The notes: generated by a model not told the origin, from the sequence alone. DNA of 64,000 bases from Adiantum capillus-veneris (GCA_014529385.2 CM043967.1:132858682-132922681); one strand, 5' to 3'. Shown: positions 49,001 to 59,893, counted from the stretch's first letter. Made by a program: numbers and translations.

Positions 49001-49971
49001 AAACATGTGATGAATGTCAGAAAGCAGGACCATGACGGCTCATAGCTGAACCTCACAACCCAATAAAGGTATATGGGCCCTTTGAGAAGTGGGGAATTGA
49101 TGCCATAGGGCCTCTACCACGCACTCAGTCAGGTAAAGAGTACATCATCATGGGAGTAGACTACATGACTAGATGGGCTGAGGCTATGCCGACCAATAGA
49201 ATTACTGCTAAGGATGTGAGTCAGTTCATCTTTGACCACATCTGTTGCCGGTTTGGCACCCCTCTTGAAATACTATCTGATAGAGGACCAAGGTTTAGAG
49301 CAGACTTGGTAGGAGAACTCATGAATAAGCTAAATATTCAGCATCAACACTCTACTCCTACCTACCCTCAGTGCAATGGTTTGGTGGAAAAGGTAAATGG
49401 AATCATTTGCAAAATTCTCACCAAACAGGTACATGCCAGGCGCCAAGATTGGGACAAACACTTGAATGGAGCTCTATGGGCCTATAGAACCTCCTTCAAA
49501 ACCACATTAGGGTACACACCCTTTCATTTGGTCTATGGAAAGGAGGCGCTTTTGCCCATTGAAGTGAAATTAACAATTATTCGAATATTGGGTAGCCAGG
49601 TAGGCTCTCAAAAGGAGAAAGTACATCAAAGGATCATGGATCTAGAGAGGCTGCAATTGGATCGTGAAGAAGCCATCAACCACTATTCTCAAGAAGCAGA
49701 GAAGCGCAGAGAAAAGTTCAACAAAAAGCTAGCATCCAAAGACATCAAAAAGCGATCTCTGGTGCTTCGATATGACAATCGCTTCAACACTCGTAAGGAT
49801 GGAAAGTTTCTTTTCCGATGGGAAGGCCCGTTCTTGGTCACCAAAAAGTTTAAAAATGGCTCTTACAGACTTCAAGACATTGATGGTAAAATGCACAAGA
49901 CCAGGACAAATGGATGGCGTCTAAAGCCTTATCACATCAGGATAAGGTCAGCTCAAGATCAAAGAAAGTAG
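46003..49971 (+). pseudogene. pol: T1 pol (protease, RT, RNase H, second RNase H, integrase)
   Basis: First in-frame ATG is 46003; homology with T3 extends upstream to about 45892. Residues from the ATG: protease YIDSGAEVCVM (catalytic D81); RT with VCVDYKPLN and FIDDF (D465, D466); native RNase H whose usual DAS is VNPSVG, so its first catalytic Asp is lost; second, archaeal-type RNase H with FDGAYK (D757), NNEAEY, GDSML and DQNKDAD, all acidic residues kept; HHCC zinc finger; then TGA 49033-49035 directly after QKAGP. The frame stays open after the stop through integrase GIDAIGPLP, LSDRGPRF, NGLVEKVNG and C-terminus to 49971. Only this stop and the gag/pol frame break prevent a full polyprotein. 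Confidence 0.9.
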
Positions 49972-49998
49972 GCTAGAGGCATAAATACCCCTAGCCAG

Positions 49999-50012
49999 GT
50001 TTGGGGGGGCTA
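49999..50012 (+). other. Polypurine tract of T1
   Basis: GTTTGGGGGGGCTA immediately before the 3' LTR start TGATCC; about 27 bases after the integrase stop. Confidence 0.8.
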
Positions 50013-51306
50013 TGATCCGAGCCTATCACAAATTTTTGTTTATTATATTTTGTTGGTTTTCCTTGCTTCTAGAGGTTTACAATAAAAGAAAGATTGAGAA
50101 AAACCTCTTGGAAAAATTTTAAAAAAATGATTTGAAAGGAATTTTTTCTTGACTAGTTCACCGGAGGTGAAAGGTAGAGGGAGAACCTAGTGGTAAAGGG
50201 AAGGGAAAATATGTAAATGTGAAAAGAAAAGATATGATGTGGTTGTGGAGCCATGCACCCATGATTCAAGGGTCATGAGTGGCTCATATCATCATGGATT
50301 TGGAGCCATATGATGATTCAAATAAATGGGACCCAAGTGGAAGACTTGGTAAAGGAAGGAACCAGACACATGATTTTGCTGAATTTTTAAAAAATACTTC
50401 CACTCTGATCCAAGAAAAGTTGTCTTCATCAAAGTTGTAGCTGATGAGCTGGCAATTCTGGCCATATTTTTTTTATAATTTTTACATCTACGGTCTAGGA
50501 GATATGGCCAAAATGGCGGGCGCCAGTTTTTTCAACTGTGGTGGAGACCACCCCCTCTACCTTGACACACACACACACCCTTCCTTTTCCACATTGAGAC
50601 CTTCTCTAAAAATCAACCATTAGTCTTCTCACCCTCCTCTCCTTCCTCCTCTCTCTCAAGCTCAAAAACCCATCAAAATTCCTCTTCTAATCACCTCTCA
50701 AGTGATGCTTAATCTTGTTGTAATTCATAAGTTCTCATTCAACCCCTTTCTATTATTACTAGATATGTATTGATTTTATGTAGATTCTTTACATTTTAAA
50801 ATAAGGAAGCTCTTGGACTCAAGCTATGGAGGAAGGAGTGAAGACAACACAAGTGATGATGGAGCTAATTGGTCAACAAATCACTTGGAAGGAGCTTCTT
50901 CATTGGTTGAATGTCCCTAATCAAGCTTCATTTGTCAAATTACACTTGGATCTTAACCTCACTCCTAATCACTCTCTTTCCTATATAAAGAGGCCTTCCC
51001 CTTTTTAATTTCAAGCCTCCCTCAGCCCCATTGAGTCTTTGTATCACTCACCATGAGCCCATGATAAGCTCATTCATTCACTCTATTCTTGCACATTCTA
51101 GAGTGCAAATTGTTTCATGCTAGTAACCTCTCATCCTCTTACTTATGTTAATTAAGAGAAATCTTTTATATATGTGTGAGAGTGCTTGATGTGATCTTGG
51201 CTAATCCTTGAGTGGTTGTTTGGTAATCTACATGCTATTTGTGTTGGGAGTGTTTGAAGTCATCCATTCCTTGTACACACACTAAGGTTAATGCTTCATT
51301 CATAGT

Positions 51307-51348
<42 letters not shown>

Positions 51349-51463
51349 TGTAGCGGTCCTAGCCCACGCTTCCAAGACTAGGTGGTGCCCTTATCTCATT
51401 TCCCTTGTGGCGCAATGGAGTTTGTTTTGGTGTAGAGGCCGCCATTCCAAATTTCCTTCGTCA
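50013..51463 (+). repeat. T1 3' LTR
   Basis: 1451 bp, collinear with 42272-43773, including the TATA box (50982-50990) and a shorter (TC)n tract. It ends CGTCA at 51463; sequence beyond differs from the 5' copy, which continues into the PBS. Confidence 0.9.
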
Positions 51464-52121
51464 ACAATTGCGGCTGTTCCTCCTCTCTTCTCCACGTTTT
51501 TTCTGGTCTTCTCTCAGTTTTTTCAGTTCCCACACTTAGCTTTATTGCTTGGGCACCCTTGGCCTTTTAGATGACCTCAAACGGACCCCGAACAGGCCAA
51601 AAACTGACCTCGCAGTGCATAGTTGTCACCCTGCTGCATCCATGCGCACACCTGGCACTCATTTCTTTTCAATAATGCGTCTCGCAACCACGTGAAGTGG
51701 CCCCCAAAAAGTGGTCCTAATGATGAACTTTCAGGATAACTCTCACAAGAAAACACCACTTTGTGTCCGTATTCATCCACGTGCAAATATTGACCCTGTT
51801 CGCCCTCCTGACGCCACTAGATGCCATCTGACGAACCTGCTTACCTCATGTCGTCGGCCCGCGGATAGCTTCCTCGAGAAGCTTTACGCTCTATAAACTC
51901 CTCATTATTGTAGAAAAAACATACTAGTACTGGTGATAGTGAAAATCGATGCACTATGTACATGCTGTCCTACCTGTACACATGTGGGCCCCACGTAACC
52001 ACCTGGCTATGGAAATTGGGCAATCCTTTATTCGATCCACCATGCATGTGTATGTACATATGCGCAATCCCTTGCTCCAAAAAACTCCTGACAGAATTTG
52101 CCCATCCCCTAGCCTTCTAGA
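51464..52121. other. Flank between T1 and T3
   Basis: No gene. It corresponds to the 3' side of the minus-strand T3 element, where a PPT and LTR would be expected. I see no convincing PPT-TG pair; T1 may sit inside the former T3 LTR, but the two flanks of T1 do not share a target duplication. Confidence 0.4.
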
Positions 52122-55100
52122 TCATTCATGATCAGCAACAGCAAAGAGAGATATGAGACTTGCCGCATCACAGGTCTCCTCATCCTTCACCAACATTGCT
52201 TGCTCCACAGACAGCTCATCTTGCTCCACCATCATCAATCTATCATGATACAATTTAAGACGCAATCCATTTACCCTTGACTTATGTAGAACACCATCCA
52301 GGTTAGCCAGCTGATATGTGCCATTTGGAAAACACTCCACTACCTTGCAAGGGCCTTCCCACTTAATTTGAAACTTCTTTTGGAAGGTGTTGTCCAGCTT
52401 ACTGTTGTAGCGCAAAACCAAGTCATGCTTCTCGATACCCTTACTTTTGACCTTTTTATTTATCTTTGGCAAAGCCCTATCTTGCATCTGCCCATAATGT
52501 TCCAATGCACTTATCCTATCCAACGGAACCTCTTGTAGCTGTAAGAGCCTCTCTTCGAATGCATCACTAGGCGGCCCAAGCAACTTCTCTAACATCTTGA
52601 CCGCAGGCAACTCTACTTCCACAGGCAATAGTGCTTCTTTTCCATACACCAAATGAAATGGAGTAAACCCCGTACCTGTCTTCACCGAAGTATGGTAAGC
52701 CCATAATGCACTAGGCAATTCCAAATCCCAATTCTTTCCTTGGTGCTCTGTCACTTTCGAAAGAATCTGTACCAACTCACCATTGACTCTTTCATTTAAG
52801 CCATTACACTGTGGGTAATAAGGAGTGGTATGCTGGTGCCTAATCTTCATCTTTGCACATAAAAACTCTAGCATCTTAGCGCTAAAGCCTGGCCCCTTAT
52901 CTGAAAGTAGCTCTAATGGCACCCCAAACTTGCAACATATTTCATCATACACAAATTTTGCCACATCCTTTGCAGTGATCTGTTTTACTACTATAGCCTC
53001 TGCCCATCTAGAGAGATAGTCCACTGCCGTCAAGATATAGCTTTTGCCCCTGCTTGTGATAGGTAACGAGCCTATTGCATCAATCCCCCACTTTTCAAAC
53101 ACATCAAACGCCATAATGGTTTTTTGTAGCTCTGGCTTCAACACTCTCTTCCCAAATGCTTGACACCTATTGCAAGACCTACACCAATGGTGAACATCCT
53201 TGTGTAAACTAGGCCATACATACCCCTCTTGCAAAATCTTATGCAAGGTGATCTTTAGAGAAAAATGGCCACCACATGCGCCTTCATGATTCTCTTCCAA
53301 CACTCTGTAAAGCTCCTCCCGCCAAGGTACACATCTCAACACGAGATCGGCCCCTTTCATGTATAAGACATCACCAATCAATTTGTACCTATATGCTCTA
53401 CGCACAAAACCATACTTCTTAGACTTCTGAATCTCCTTTGGAATGATTCCTGTTAGCAAAAACTCCTCTTCTTGAGCCAAACTTTCCCGGCCATGATAAA
53501 GAGGTAAAGTGGTCCTCAACACAAATAGCTCCCCGATCATGCTTTGAGATGCTTCATGTGCCTCTCCATTTAGAGCACGTTCAATGTGTCTAATGCTCCA
53601 TGCTTCGAACTTTTTTAACAGGCCTTTAATTCTGAAGCACATTTCCTTCAATGAGGTGTTCTTGCTCTTCCACACACCCAGCACTTGCTTCACCACTAAC
53701 AAGGCATCACCTTTTATGCTCAAACTTCGAACCCCATGCTTCAAAGAAATGTGTAATCCGGCTCCCAGAGTAGCATATTCAGCCTCATTGTTACTATGAG
53801 CATCCAATTTGAACCCTCTCTTGCATACTAACTTCCCCTCTGGATCATAAAGTGCTATACCCCCTGAAGCTGCATCATGGCTCTTTCTGTATGAACCATC
53901 AAAGAACAACACATGTGCATTGCTGATCTGTGGCACTTCTTCAACTACCTTTCTCACCACCTCTTCCTTAACAATAAGGGGATTCTCCTTGTAGGTCAAC
54001 AAATCAGCTAGGGTAGCCCTTGTACTATCTTCCACTAGAAAAGAGAACTCAAACTCGTGCAGCTCAATTACCCATTTCTTCACCACATTTGACATGTTAG
54101 TACCATTAATTAACTGTGGCAAAAAGGCATAACTCGTCAAGAAAACAAAAGGTCGTGGTAGCAAGTAATGACGAAATCGTTGACAAGCAAATATTACACT
54201 GGACATCACTAGCTCTACTTCCGAGAACTTTCTCTCCGCTACCAACTTCACTCGGCTTGCACAATACACTGGCCTCATATAATGGCTGCCCTTCCCCTTT
54301 TGCAATAGCATGGCTCCAATGGCATCATCCCCTACTGAGGGATTTACATAAAAAACTTTCTCCCAATCAGGAGCCTGCATGGCTGACAACCCCCCTAACA
54401 CCTCTTGAAACACTTCTTCACACTTGTCATTCCATTGTAATGGATCATGCTTTGCCACTTGTTGTAATGGATAAAGAATCTGAGAAGACAATGGAATAAA
54501 CCTTGCCATGTACTTCACTTTGTGTATAAAGGTTGCCAATTGCTTCGTACTCGTAGGTGATGGAAGAAGAATAATAGACTTAACCTTGTCTGGATCAGCC
54601 TCAATGCCATTTTCTGACACCATGTGGCCCAATAACCCCACCCTTGGCTGTGCTAGATGAAATTTCTTTGGATTTAGTTGTCCTCCACATTCATCATATC
54701 GAGCCAATACCATCTGCAGCTTCTCATGGTGTTCAGCCCTACTGCTATAAACACAGAAGTCATCCATAAAAGCTTTAACACAACTACCAATGAATGGTTC
54801 CAACACCCAATTTGCTCTCTCTTGATAGAAGGAAGGTCCATTTGACAACCCAAATGGCAATACTGTGTAGCAATAGCAGCCCCATGGTGTAATACAAGTT
54901 GTCTTTGTGCGGTCTTTAAGAGCAATCTTCAATTGAAAATAGCCTGAAAAACCATCACACGCACTGTACCTCTCATAACCTACCACTGAATCCAAGACCT
55001 GATCGATGAATGGAAGAGGATATGGTTTCTTCTTAGTGTCTGCGTTTAAGGGTTTAAAATCCACACAAATTGTCCACTTCCCATCCTTCTTTGGACTGAC

Positions 55101-57194
55101 TACAACTAGACTCACCCATTCTGTGGTCTCCACTGGAACTATGAACCCTGCCTTCAATAACTTGTCCACCTCTACCCGCAAGGCTTCCATTTGCTCTTGA
55201 CCCATCCTTCTTAGCCTTTGCCGCACTCGCTTAGCACCTTCTTTCAGCTCTATATGCATCTCTTTGCCTTTGAACCCTCTGATCTCTTCATATGAAGTAA
55301 TGAACAAATCAGGAAAACTAGCCAGCATGTGCAAATATATATCCTTCTCCATAGCTGAGAGGTCTCCACTGATCATTTGTGTCATCAATTCCTGCTTCTT
55401 TGACAACTCAACCTTCGTTTTCATCAGCCCTTCAATCACTTCATAAGGCCCTTCACTTTCATCTTCAACCTCATCCGCAAATGCAACTAAACCAAACTCC
55501 TGGATTTCTTTGTCCATCAGAAGAAATGCAACATCAGCATCCTCATCACTGCTGGTAGTGCTATCACTGTCCTCATCTATCACCGTGGAAGAGTCTTCAT
55601 CACTAGACTCATCCTCATCTTCATAAAGCTCCTCTAATCGTTTCCTTGTGTCCATATTATAAAGCTTCTTGGTACCTGTCTTTCCATAGAGGCTAATTGT
55701 ACCATGTCGCCAATCTTGAACAGCTCCCACTGCACGTAACCATGGTCTGCCCAGTATAATAGGATATGCTCCCAACCCTGCTGGCATCACATGAAAATCA
55801 ACCACTGCCTTTGCATCATATGCCTCCACTTCTAAGCTCTTTACAACACCCAAGCATTTTACTTTTTGATGGTTTGCCAATCTGATTCGAAAACCTGACA
55901 CCCCAGCCACTGTGAGACCCATCTTCTCAACGCATGAGTGTGTTATGACGCATATTTGGGCTCCGCCATCCACATAACCTTGTCCCAAATTTTTCCTTTT
56001 ATGCCACACATCTACTATTGGACAAATGTCTGGTAGCTCATCCATTGCCAACACCTTTACTAAACCTCTCTCTGGCTCTTTCTCCATTGGGTTAACCATC
56101 CTCTTCCACTGTCGCTTTAGCTTACGCACCATCTCTATAAGCTGCCCAAAAGTAACATCTGCCTTCCTGCTCGTCAGATCCTCCTTCAAGTCATAGCTTA
56201 ATTGCCCATCCCCTAGTGGAAAATCTGAAACATGAAACTTTCGACGAGCTCTCCTTTTCCTCTTGGCCTTGACATCCTCGCCTTCATGGATCTTTCCTTT
56301 CTTCTTACTAGGACCTGGGGCACTTCTTCCTTCCTTATCCTCTGTGGTCCTCTTCCCAATAGGAATCACTAATGTATCCTCTAGCTTTGATGCCTTCTCC
56401 AAGGTGACTACACTTAGCACTTTTGTCTTTCCCTTTTCCTCCTGGGTCAGTCCACTGGTTCCTTCGTCTCCCTTAATTTCGATGCCATAATCATTTGACC
56501 TAGTTAGCACATGTCTTAGCAATGGATACATGTCTCCACATTGCGGGCTGATGTGACCCAACTCTCCACAATTATAACATGTGGGCGTCTGCCTCCAAAA
56601 CCTACCATTGCTTTGTCCAACACCATTCCTAGGCCTTTCTTCACCTCCTGGCTGATTTGCAAACCTCCCTCGACCTCGATTATTTCCCACTTGACCTAGC
56701 ATGTTTAGGCTGAGATTCTTCATCAAATCTACCACTTGCCTCATGTCTTGCCTTAGCCCATCATCTTGCACTGCTGTAGTGACCACTGCTGGCATAACCT
56801 GAGTAGTAACAGGAATCACTGGTTCATGATGAACCCCTGACATGCGACCTTGTAAAAACTCTATAGGCTGAAATTCGGACCTCATGGGCAAAGACTCCAC
56901 CCCTAACTGGCTCATTTTCCTCAACTTCCACTCTTTGTTCCTTGCTACCTCTAGTGCATCTTCATATGTCCTAGGCTTCTTTAGCTCCACTCGCCAATGT
57001 ATATTCTCCCAAAGACCAGCCAAGAACCTTTCCTTCTTCATCATGTCAGGTGGGGGTACTTGTGGTGCTAAGGCCTTGCACATCCTCTCCCATGCCAATG
57101 AGAACTTAAGTATGTACGCATCTACTGGCTCACCTTCCTTTTGCACCAAACCCTGTACTTCTTGCCACACTTTGTCAGGATCTTCTATATTCAC
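52122..57194 (-). CDS. gag-pol: T3 gag-pol polyprotein, open but lacking its N-terminus
   Basis: A single open frame of 1690 codons. Order: C-terminal half of capsid (RFLAGLWENIHWRVEL), CCHC knuckle CYNCGELGHISPQC, protease YVDGGAQICVI (D409; D-G-G variant), RT (FKPLN; FMDDF, D811/D812), native RNase H with VNPSVG in place of the DAS motif, second RNase H (FFDGSY, NNEAEY, GDALLV), HHCC finger, integrase (GIDAIGSLP, LSDKGPGF, NGLNERVNG) and C-terminal domain. Compared with T1 gag, about 85 N-terminal residues are missing: the first codon is GTG, a TAA lies 12 bases upstream, and no ATG is in frame nearby. The last second-RNase-H Asp is His (codon 53556-53558). Related to T1 but clearly a separate family. 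Confidence 0.9.
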   Translation of the reverse strand: MNIEDPDKVWQEVQGLVQKEGEPVDAYILKFSLAWERMCKALAPQVPPPDMMKKERFLAGLWENIHWRVELKKPRTYEDALEVARNKEWKLRKMSQLGVESLPMRSEFQPIEFLQGRMSGVHHEPVIPVTTQVMPAVVTTAVQDDGLRQDMRQVVDLMKNLSLNMLGQVGNNRGRGRFANQPGGEERPRNGVGQSNGRFWRQTPTCYNCGELGHISPQCGDMYPLLRHVLTRSNDYGIEIKGDEGTSGLTQEEKGKTKVLSVVTLEKASKLEDTLVIPIGKRTTEDKEGRSAPGPSKKKGKIHEGEDVKAKRKRRARRKFHVSDFPLGDGQLSYDLKEDLTSRKADVTFGQLIEMVRKLKRQWKRMVNPMEKEPERGLVKVLAMDELPDICPIVDVWHKRKNLGQGYVDGGAQICVITHSCVEKMGLTVAGVSGFRIRLANHQKVKCLGVVKSLEVEAYDAKAVVDFHVMPAGLGAYPIILGRPWLRAVGAVQDWRHGTISLYGKTGTKKLYNMDTRKRLEELYEDEDESSDEDSSTVIDEDSDSTTSSDEDADVAFLLMDKEIQEFGLVAFADEVEDESEGPYEVIEGLMKTKVELSKKQELMTQMISGDLSAMEKDIYLHMLASFPDLFITSYEEIRGFKGKEMHIELKEGAKRVRQRLRRMGQEQMEALRVEVDKLLKAGFIVPVETTEWVSLVVVSPKKDGKWTICVDFKPLNADTKKKPYPLPFIDQVLDSVVGYERYSACDGFSGYFQLKIALKDRTKTTCITPWGCYCYTVLPFGLSNGPSFYQERANWVLEPFIGSCVKAFMDDFCVYSSRAEHHEKLQMVLARYDECGGQLNPKKFHLAQPRVGLLGHMVSENGIEADPDKVKSIILLPSPTSTKQLATFIHKVKYMARFIPLSSQILYPLQQVAKHDPLQWNDKCEEVFQEVLGGLSAMQAPDWEKVFYVNPSVGDDAIGAMLLQKGKGSHYMRPVYCASRVKLVAERKFSEVELVMSSVIFACQRFRHYLLPRPFVFLTSYAFLPQLINGTNMSNVVKKWVIELHEFEFSFLVEDSTRATLADLLTYKENPLIVKEEVVRKVVEEVPQISNAHVLFFDGSYRKSHDAASGGIALYDPEGKLVCKRGFKLDAHSNNEAEYATLGAGLHISLKHGVRSLSIKGDALLVVKQVLGVWKSKNTSLKEMCFRIKGLLKKFEAWSIRHIERALNGEAHEASQSMIGELFVLRTTLPLYHGRESLAQEEEFLLTGIIPKEIQKSKKYGFVRRAYRYKLIGDVLYMKGADLVLRCVPWREELYRVLEENHEGACGGHFSLKITLHKILQEGYVWPSLHKDVHHWCRSCNRCQAFGKRVLKPELQKTIMAFDVFEKWGIDAIGSLPITSRGKSYILTAVDYLSRWAEAIVVKQITAKDVAKFVYDEICCKFGVPLELLSDKGPGFSAKMLEFLCAKMKIRHQHTTPYYPQCNGLNERVNGELVQILSKVTEHQGKNWDLELPSALWAYHTSVKTGTGFTPFHLVYGKEALLPVEVELPAVKMLEKLLGPPSDAFEERLLQLQEVPLDRISALEHYGQMQDRALPKINKKVKSKGIEKHDLVLRYNSKLDNTFQKKFQIKWEGPCKVVECFPNGTYQLANLDGVLHKSRVNGLRLKLYHDRLMMVEQDELSVEQAMLVKDEETCDAASLISLFAVADHE

Positions 57195-58250
57195 AGCATT
57201 TTCTTAGTATCAAACATTTAATTCAATGTAAATTTTTGTCATAATCACTTGTCTAGGTTTAAAAATCAAGTAGTCCGAAAAACTAGTTTGACCAAGTTAG
57301 GTGTTAGAAATCTTCTCTTAATACCATGGGGAATGCCTTCCTAATAATCAATGGTTACTTAGGTTTTTAATCCGATTTAGGCATTATTGTGTGAAACGTA
57401 CTAGGGCTTTCTAGTGGGCTTGACCCTATTGACCTTTCGCTTAAGTATTATAAAGGGAGTTTACTAGTGTGATGAGCCTGGGGAGGTGTATCAGTGTTAT
57501 ATGACCCCCCAAAGTTATAAAATTAAAATGCTGAAAATGAACAAACAAAAAATCAAAGTGCCACACTGTAAAATCTTAAGCTGGAAGAGAAATCTCAGCT
57601 TGATTTGGTACTTCACTCACATGCATTGCCTATGGTACTAGAGCCCTAGAGGTTCCCAGTATGGGCGCTTTTACTTAAAAAGCAAAAAACCCAAGGCATA
57701 GAAAATAAGCACACACATCAAAATTGAATCACTGTGAAAAGACTTTGGGGGGTCAAAGAAAAAGTAATCAGTCAGGCGATGATTTCATGAGAAATTCCTT
57801 TTATGGTAGCTTAACTACAAGGTCTTCTAGATATAGCCTCTAGTCAGCCCTCGAACATGAATACTTGGCTCTCGCGATTAAACAACTTAATTGACCACAG
57901 AAAATTAAGAAGCTTATCCATGGTATTAATATTCAATCTCTAGTGCCTTTTGACCGTCAAATTAAAGACCCCAGACTTGTTTAATTTTTTTACCTTTACA
58001 TCTGTTTATGCATTTGATTACATTGCAATTTAATGTTCATTGCTGACAAATTGTTTAAAATTCTTTTACCAATCAATTTGTCTACCTAAAACTGCATATG
58101 CTTTTTAATCACTTATGAGAATGCAATTATTGTGCCAATGTTGTTTGATTTTGCAGTGATTGAAGAGGGATAAGGACATTCATCTCAAATGCTCTTCCAC
58201 CTCGATGAACGAGCTTCAACTCAATAGCTTCCAAGGACGGAATCTACATC
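57195..58250. other. 3'-end remnant of a plus-strand element
   Basis: No long frame. The final 110 bases before the PPT-like site (58251) and LTR look like the 3' untranslated end of an element of the T4 family. Sequence at 57200-58100 is A/T-rich with no motif I recognise; it is where the missing T3 gag N-terminus and 5' LTR should have been. Confidence 0.45.
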
Positions 58251-58263
58251 AGGAAGGGGGGCA
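58251..58263 (+). other. Polypurine tract before T4 LTR
   Basis: AGGAAGGGGGGCA followed at once by TGTTAACCC. A PPT belongs on the 3' LTR side, so this LTR appears to close an upstream remnant as well as open T4. Confidence 0.65.
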
Positions 58264-58462
58264 TGTTAACCCTCACAGCTCACGGACACGCCATCACCTA
58301 CGACGGACGTGTATTATGTATTTGGTAGAGTCAGGTACCGGGCTTGTCGGACCAATAGGAAAAGGGTAAGAGTGATCGCCGATGAGAGGCGCACTCTAAC
58401 TGGGACATTCAAGGGATTAGTTGGGTAAGCATGGGTGCCCAAGTGTGAATGGGGTGAGCTCA

Positions 58463-58470
58463 TATAAAAG
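58463..58470 (+). promoter_or_regulatory. TATA box of T4 LTR
   Basis: CATATAAAAGCCAACT, about 400 bases before the PBS, consistent with a U3 promoter. Confidence 0.6.
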
Positions 58471-58579
58471 CCAACTAAACCTAAAATTCACTTATTCTCT
58501 CATTTGTGCAATAGAAGAGTGCTCTTGCTCCATCTCCATCTCCATCTTCTTCTTCTTCACCTCCTTGTGTGCGTGTGTA

Positions 58580-58582
<3 letters not shown>

Positions 58583-58619
<37 letters not shown>

Positions 58620-58630
58620 TGTGTGTGTGC
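58583..58630. repeat. (GA)n(GT)n microsatellite in T4 LTR
   Basis: About 15 GA units, GGGA, then about six GT units; transcribed leader side of the TATA box. Confidence 0.9.
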
Positions 58631-58869
58631 GATCGAGCATTACGAAGGCACGACGGCAGCGAAGTGGTTGAGCGCGGCACGACTGCAGCTTCTTCTTCAT
58701 CGCGGCGAGGAATCCACCCCGAAGGCGAGCATAGAGCGGTGAGTGACACACCCTTTGTTCTCTTGAGCTTGCTAGATTAGTCTTGTTGTGTGCTTGGAGC
58801 CATTTGTGGCTCGCACACGTGTATCGGCAAGTCCCTTGCTTCGACAGTGCGGCAAGGAGCGCACTTTTT

Positions 58870-58887
58870 TGGCGCCGTTGCCAGGGA
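58870..58887 (+). other. Primer binding site, tRNA-Asp (T4)
   Basis: TGGCGCCGTTGCCAGGGA matches the complement of the plant tRNA-Asp 3' end (usual PBS TGGCGCCGTTGCCGGGGA) with one mismatch. This PBS is typical of the Athila/Tat group. Confidence 0.85.
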
Positions 58888-59893
58888 GCTGCTGCGCGTG
58901 AAGCTCCAATGGCGACCTGTAAATTGTATTGAAGCTATTTTTTATGTAGGAAAGGCGCGGCTTAAGTTTGATTATTGTTGTTATGCAAAAACAGTAGAGA
59001 AAGACACAATGTTGTTGACTGCATTTAAGTTTTCTGTGTTCTGTTAAGCTCTGTTTTGCTAGTTCTATTAAGCTCAGATTTCAACTTACACAGTTAGCAT
59101 TTCTTGCGTTTCTGCGTTTTCTGCATTTTCTAGTTTGCACTGCACAGTTCTGTCAAGTTTCAATTTTCTGCATTTTCTGTGTTTTTTTAGTTTGTGCACA
59201 GTTAGGCGCACAAATAGTTAATTAAGTAGGTTAGTAATTAGGTGAACCACTGATTAGCAGGTCAATAGGTAGGTGAGACAGTAAATAGTTAGGTGAGGTC
59301 AACGTGTACCAAATAATATCAATAAATAAATAAATAAATAATTTAATAAAAATAAAAATAAAATTTTTTTAATAAAAAATAAAAAAAAATCGAAAAATAA
59401 AAACGTGAGTGAGGGGGAGGTTATAAAAACGGACGGGTTGGTTTGTATAAAAGTGAGATCGGGATCGGGATCATTTGACCCAATCCCAATCCCAATCCCA
59501 ATCCCAATCCCAATCCCAGGCTCAGGCTCAGGCTCTATCTCTGTCTCTGTCTTATGATATAGAGTAGTCTCACTCCTATATATATAGGCTAGACTCACAA
59601 GGAGGGAGTGAGGAATGTGGGATAAGTCCTACACTCTCCTCTCCTTCATTGCACACTAGGACTTGCTATTTGGAGCCTAGTTCCCCAGCAAGGAAAAGGC
59701 TGTTTCGGGCTTTTCTGGAGCAAAATAGAACCAAACGGTGGGCTGTAAAGCACAGCGCGTCCCTCCTAGCGATACGCTCGTTTCGAGCTATCACACAGCC
59801 CATTCCACGACACGCTCTAAAAAATCTAGCAAAAAAACAAACAAAAAACACGCAATAAACTAGTCACAAGGCCTCCTAGGGTATCAAAAGCAC
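58888..59893. other. T4 leader with short tandem repeats
   Basis: 1 kb between PBS and gag frame. It has an AATA array (59321-59345), a (CCCAAT)n array of about six units (59481-59518) running into (GCTCAG)n (59519-59538) and CTGTCT repeats, and a TA run at 59578. No gene seen. Confidence 0.7.

Larger units (their letters stand above)
42272..51463 (+). mobile_element. Tat-like Ty3/gypsy element T1, nearly complete
   Basis: 9192 bp: 5' LTR 42272-43773, PBS from 43779, leader frame, gag, pol, PPT 49999-50012, 3' LTR 50013-51463. The LTRs begin TGATCCGAG and end TTCCTTCGTCA. They look nearly identical outside a (TC)n tract, which suggests fairly recent insertion. No 5-bp target duplication is visible (CACAG before, ACAAT after). 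The second RNase H places it in the Tat lineage. Three lesions break the coding region: the gag/pol frame at about 45890, TGA at 49033-49035, and stops in the leader. Confidence 0.9.
58264..58863 (+). repeat. T4 LTR
   Basis: About 600 bp, starting TGTTAACCC and ending near GCGCA, six bases before the PBS. It contains a TATA box (TATAAAAG, 58463-58470), a CTTCTT run and a GA/GT microsatellite (58583-58630). No second LTR copy in the window fixes the ends, so the 3' boundary is approximate. Confidence 0.7.

Noticed and set aside
42267-51468. 5-bp target duplication around T1
   Set aside because: The flanking five bases are CACAG and ACAAT; they do not match with the best LTR boundaries.
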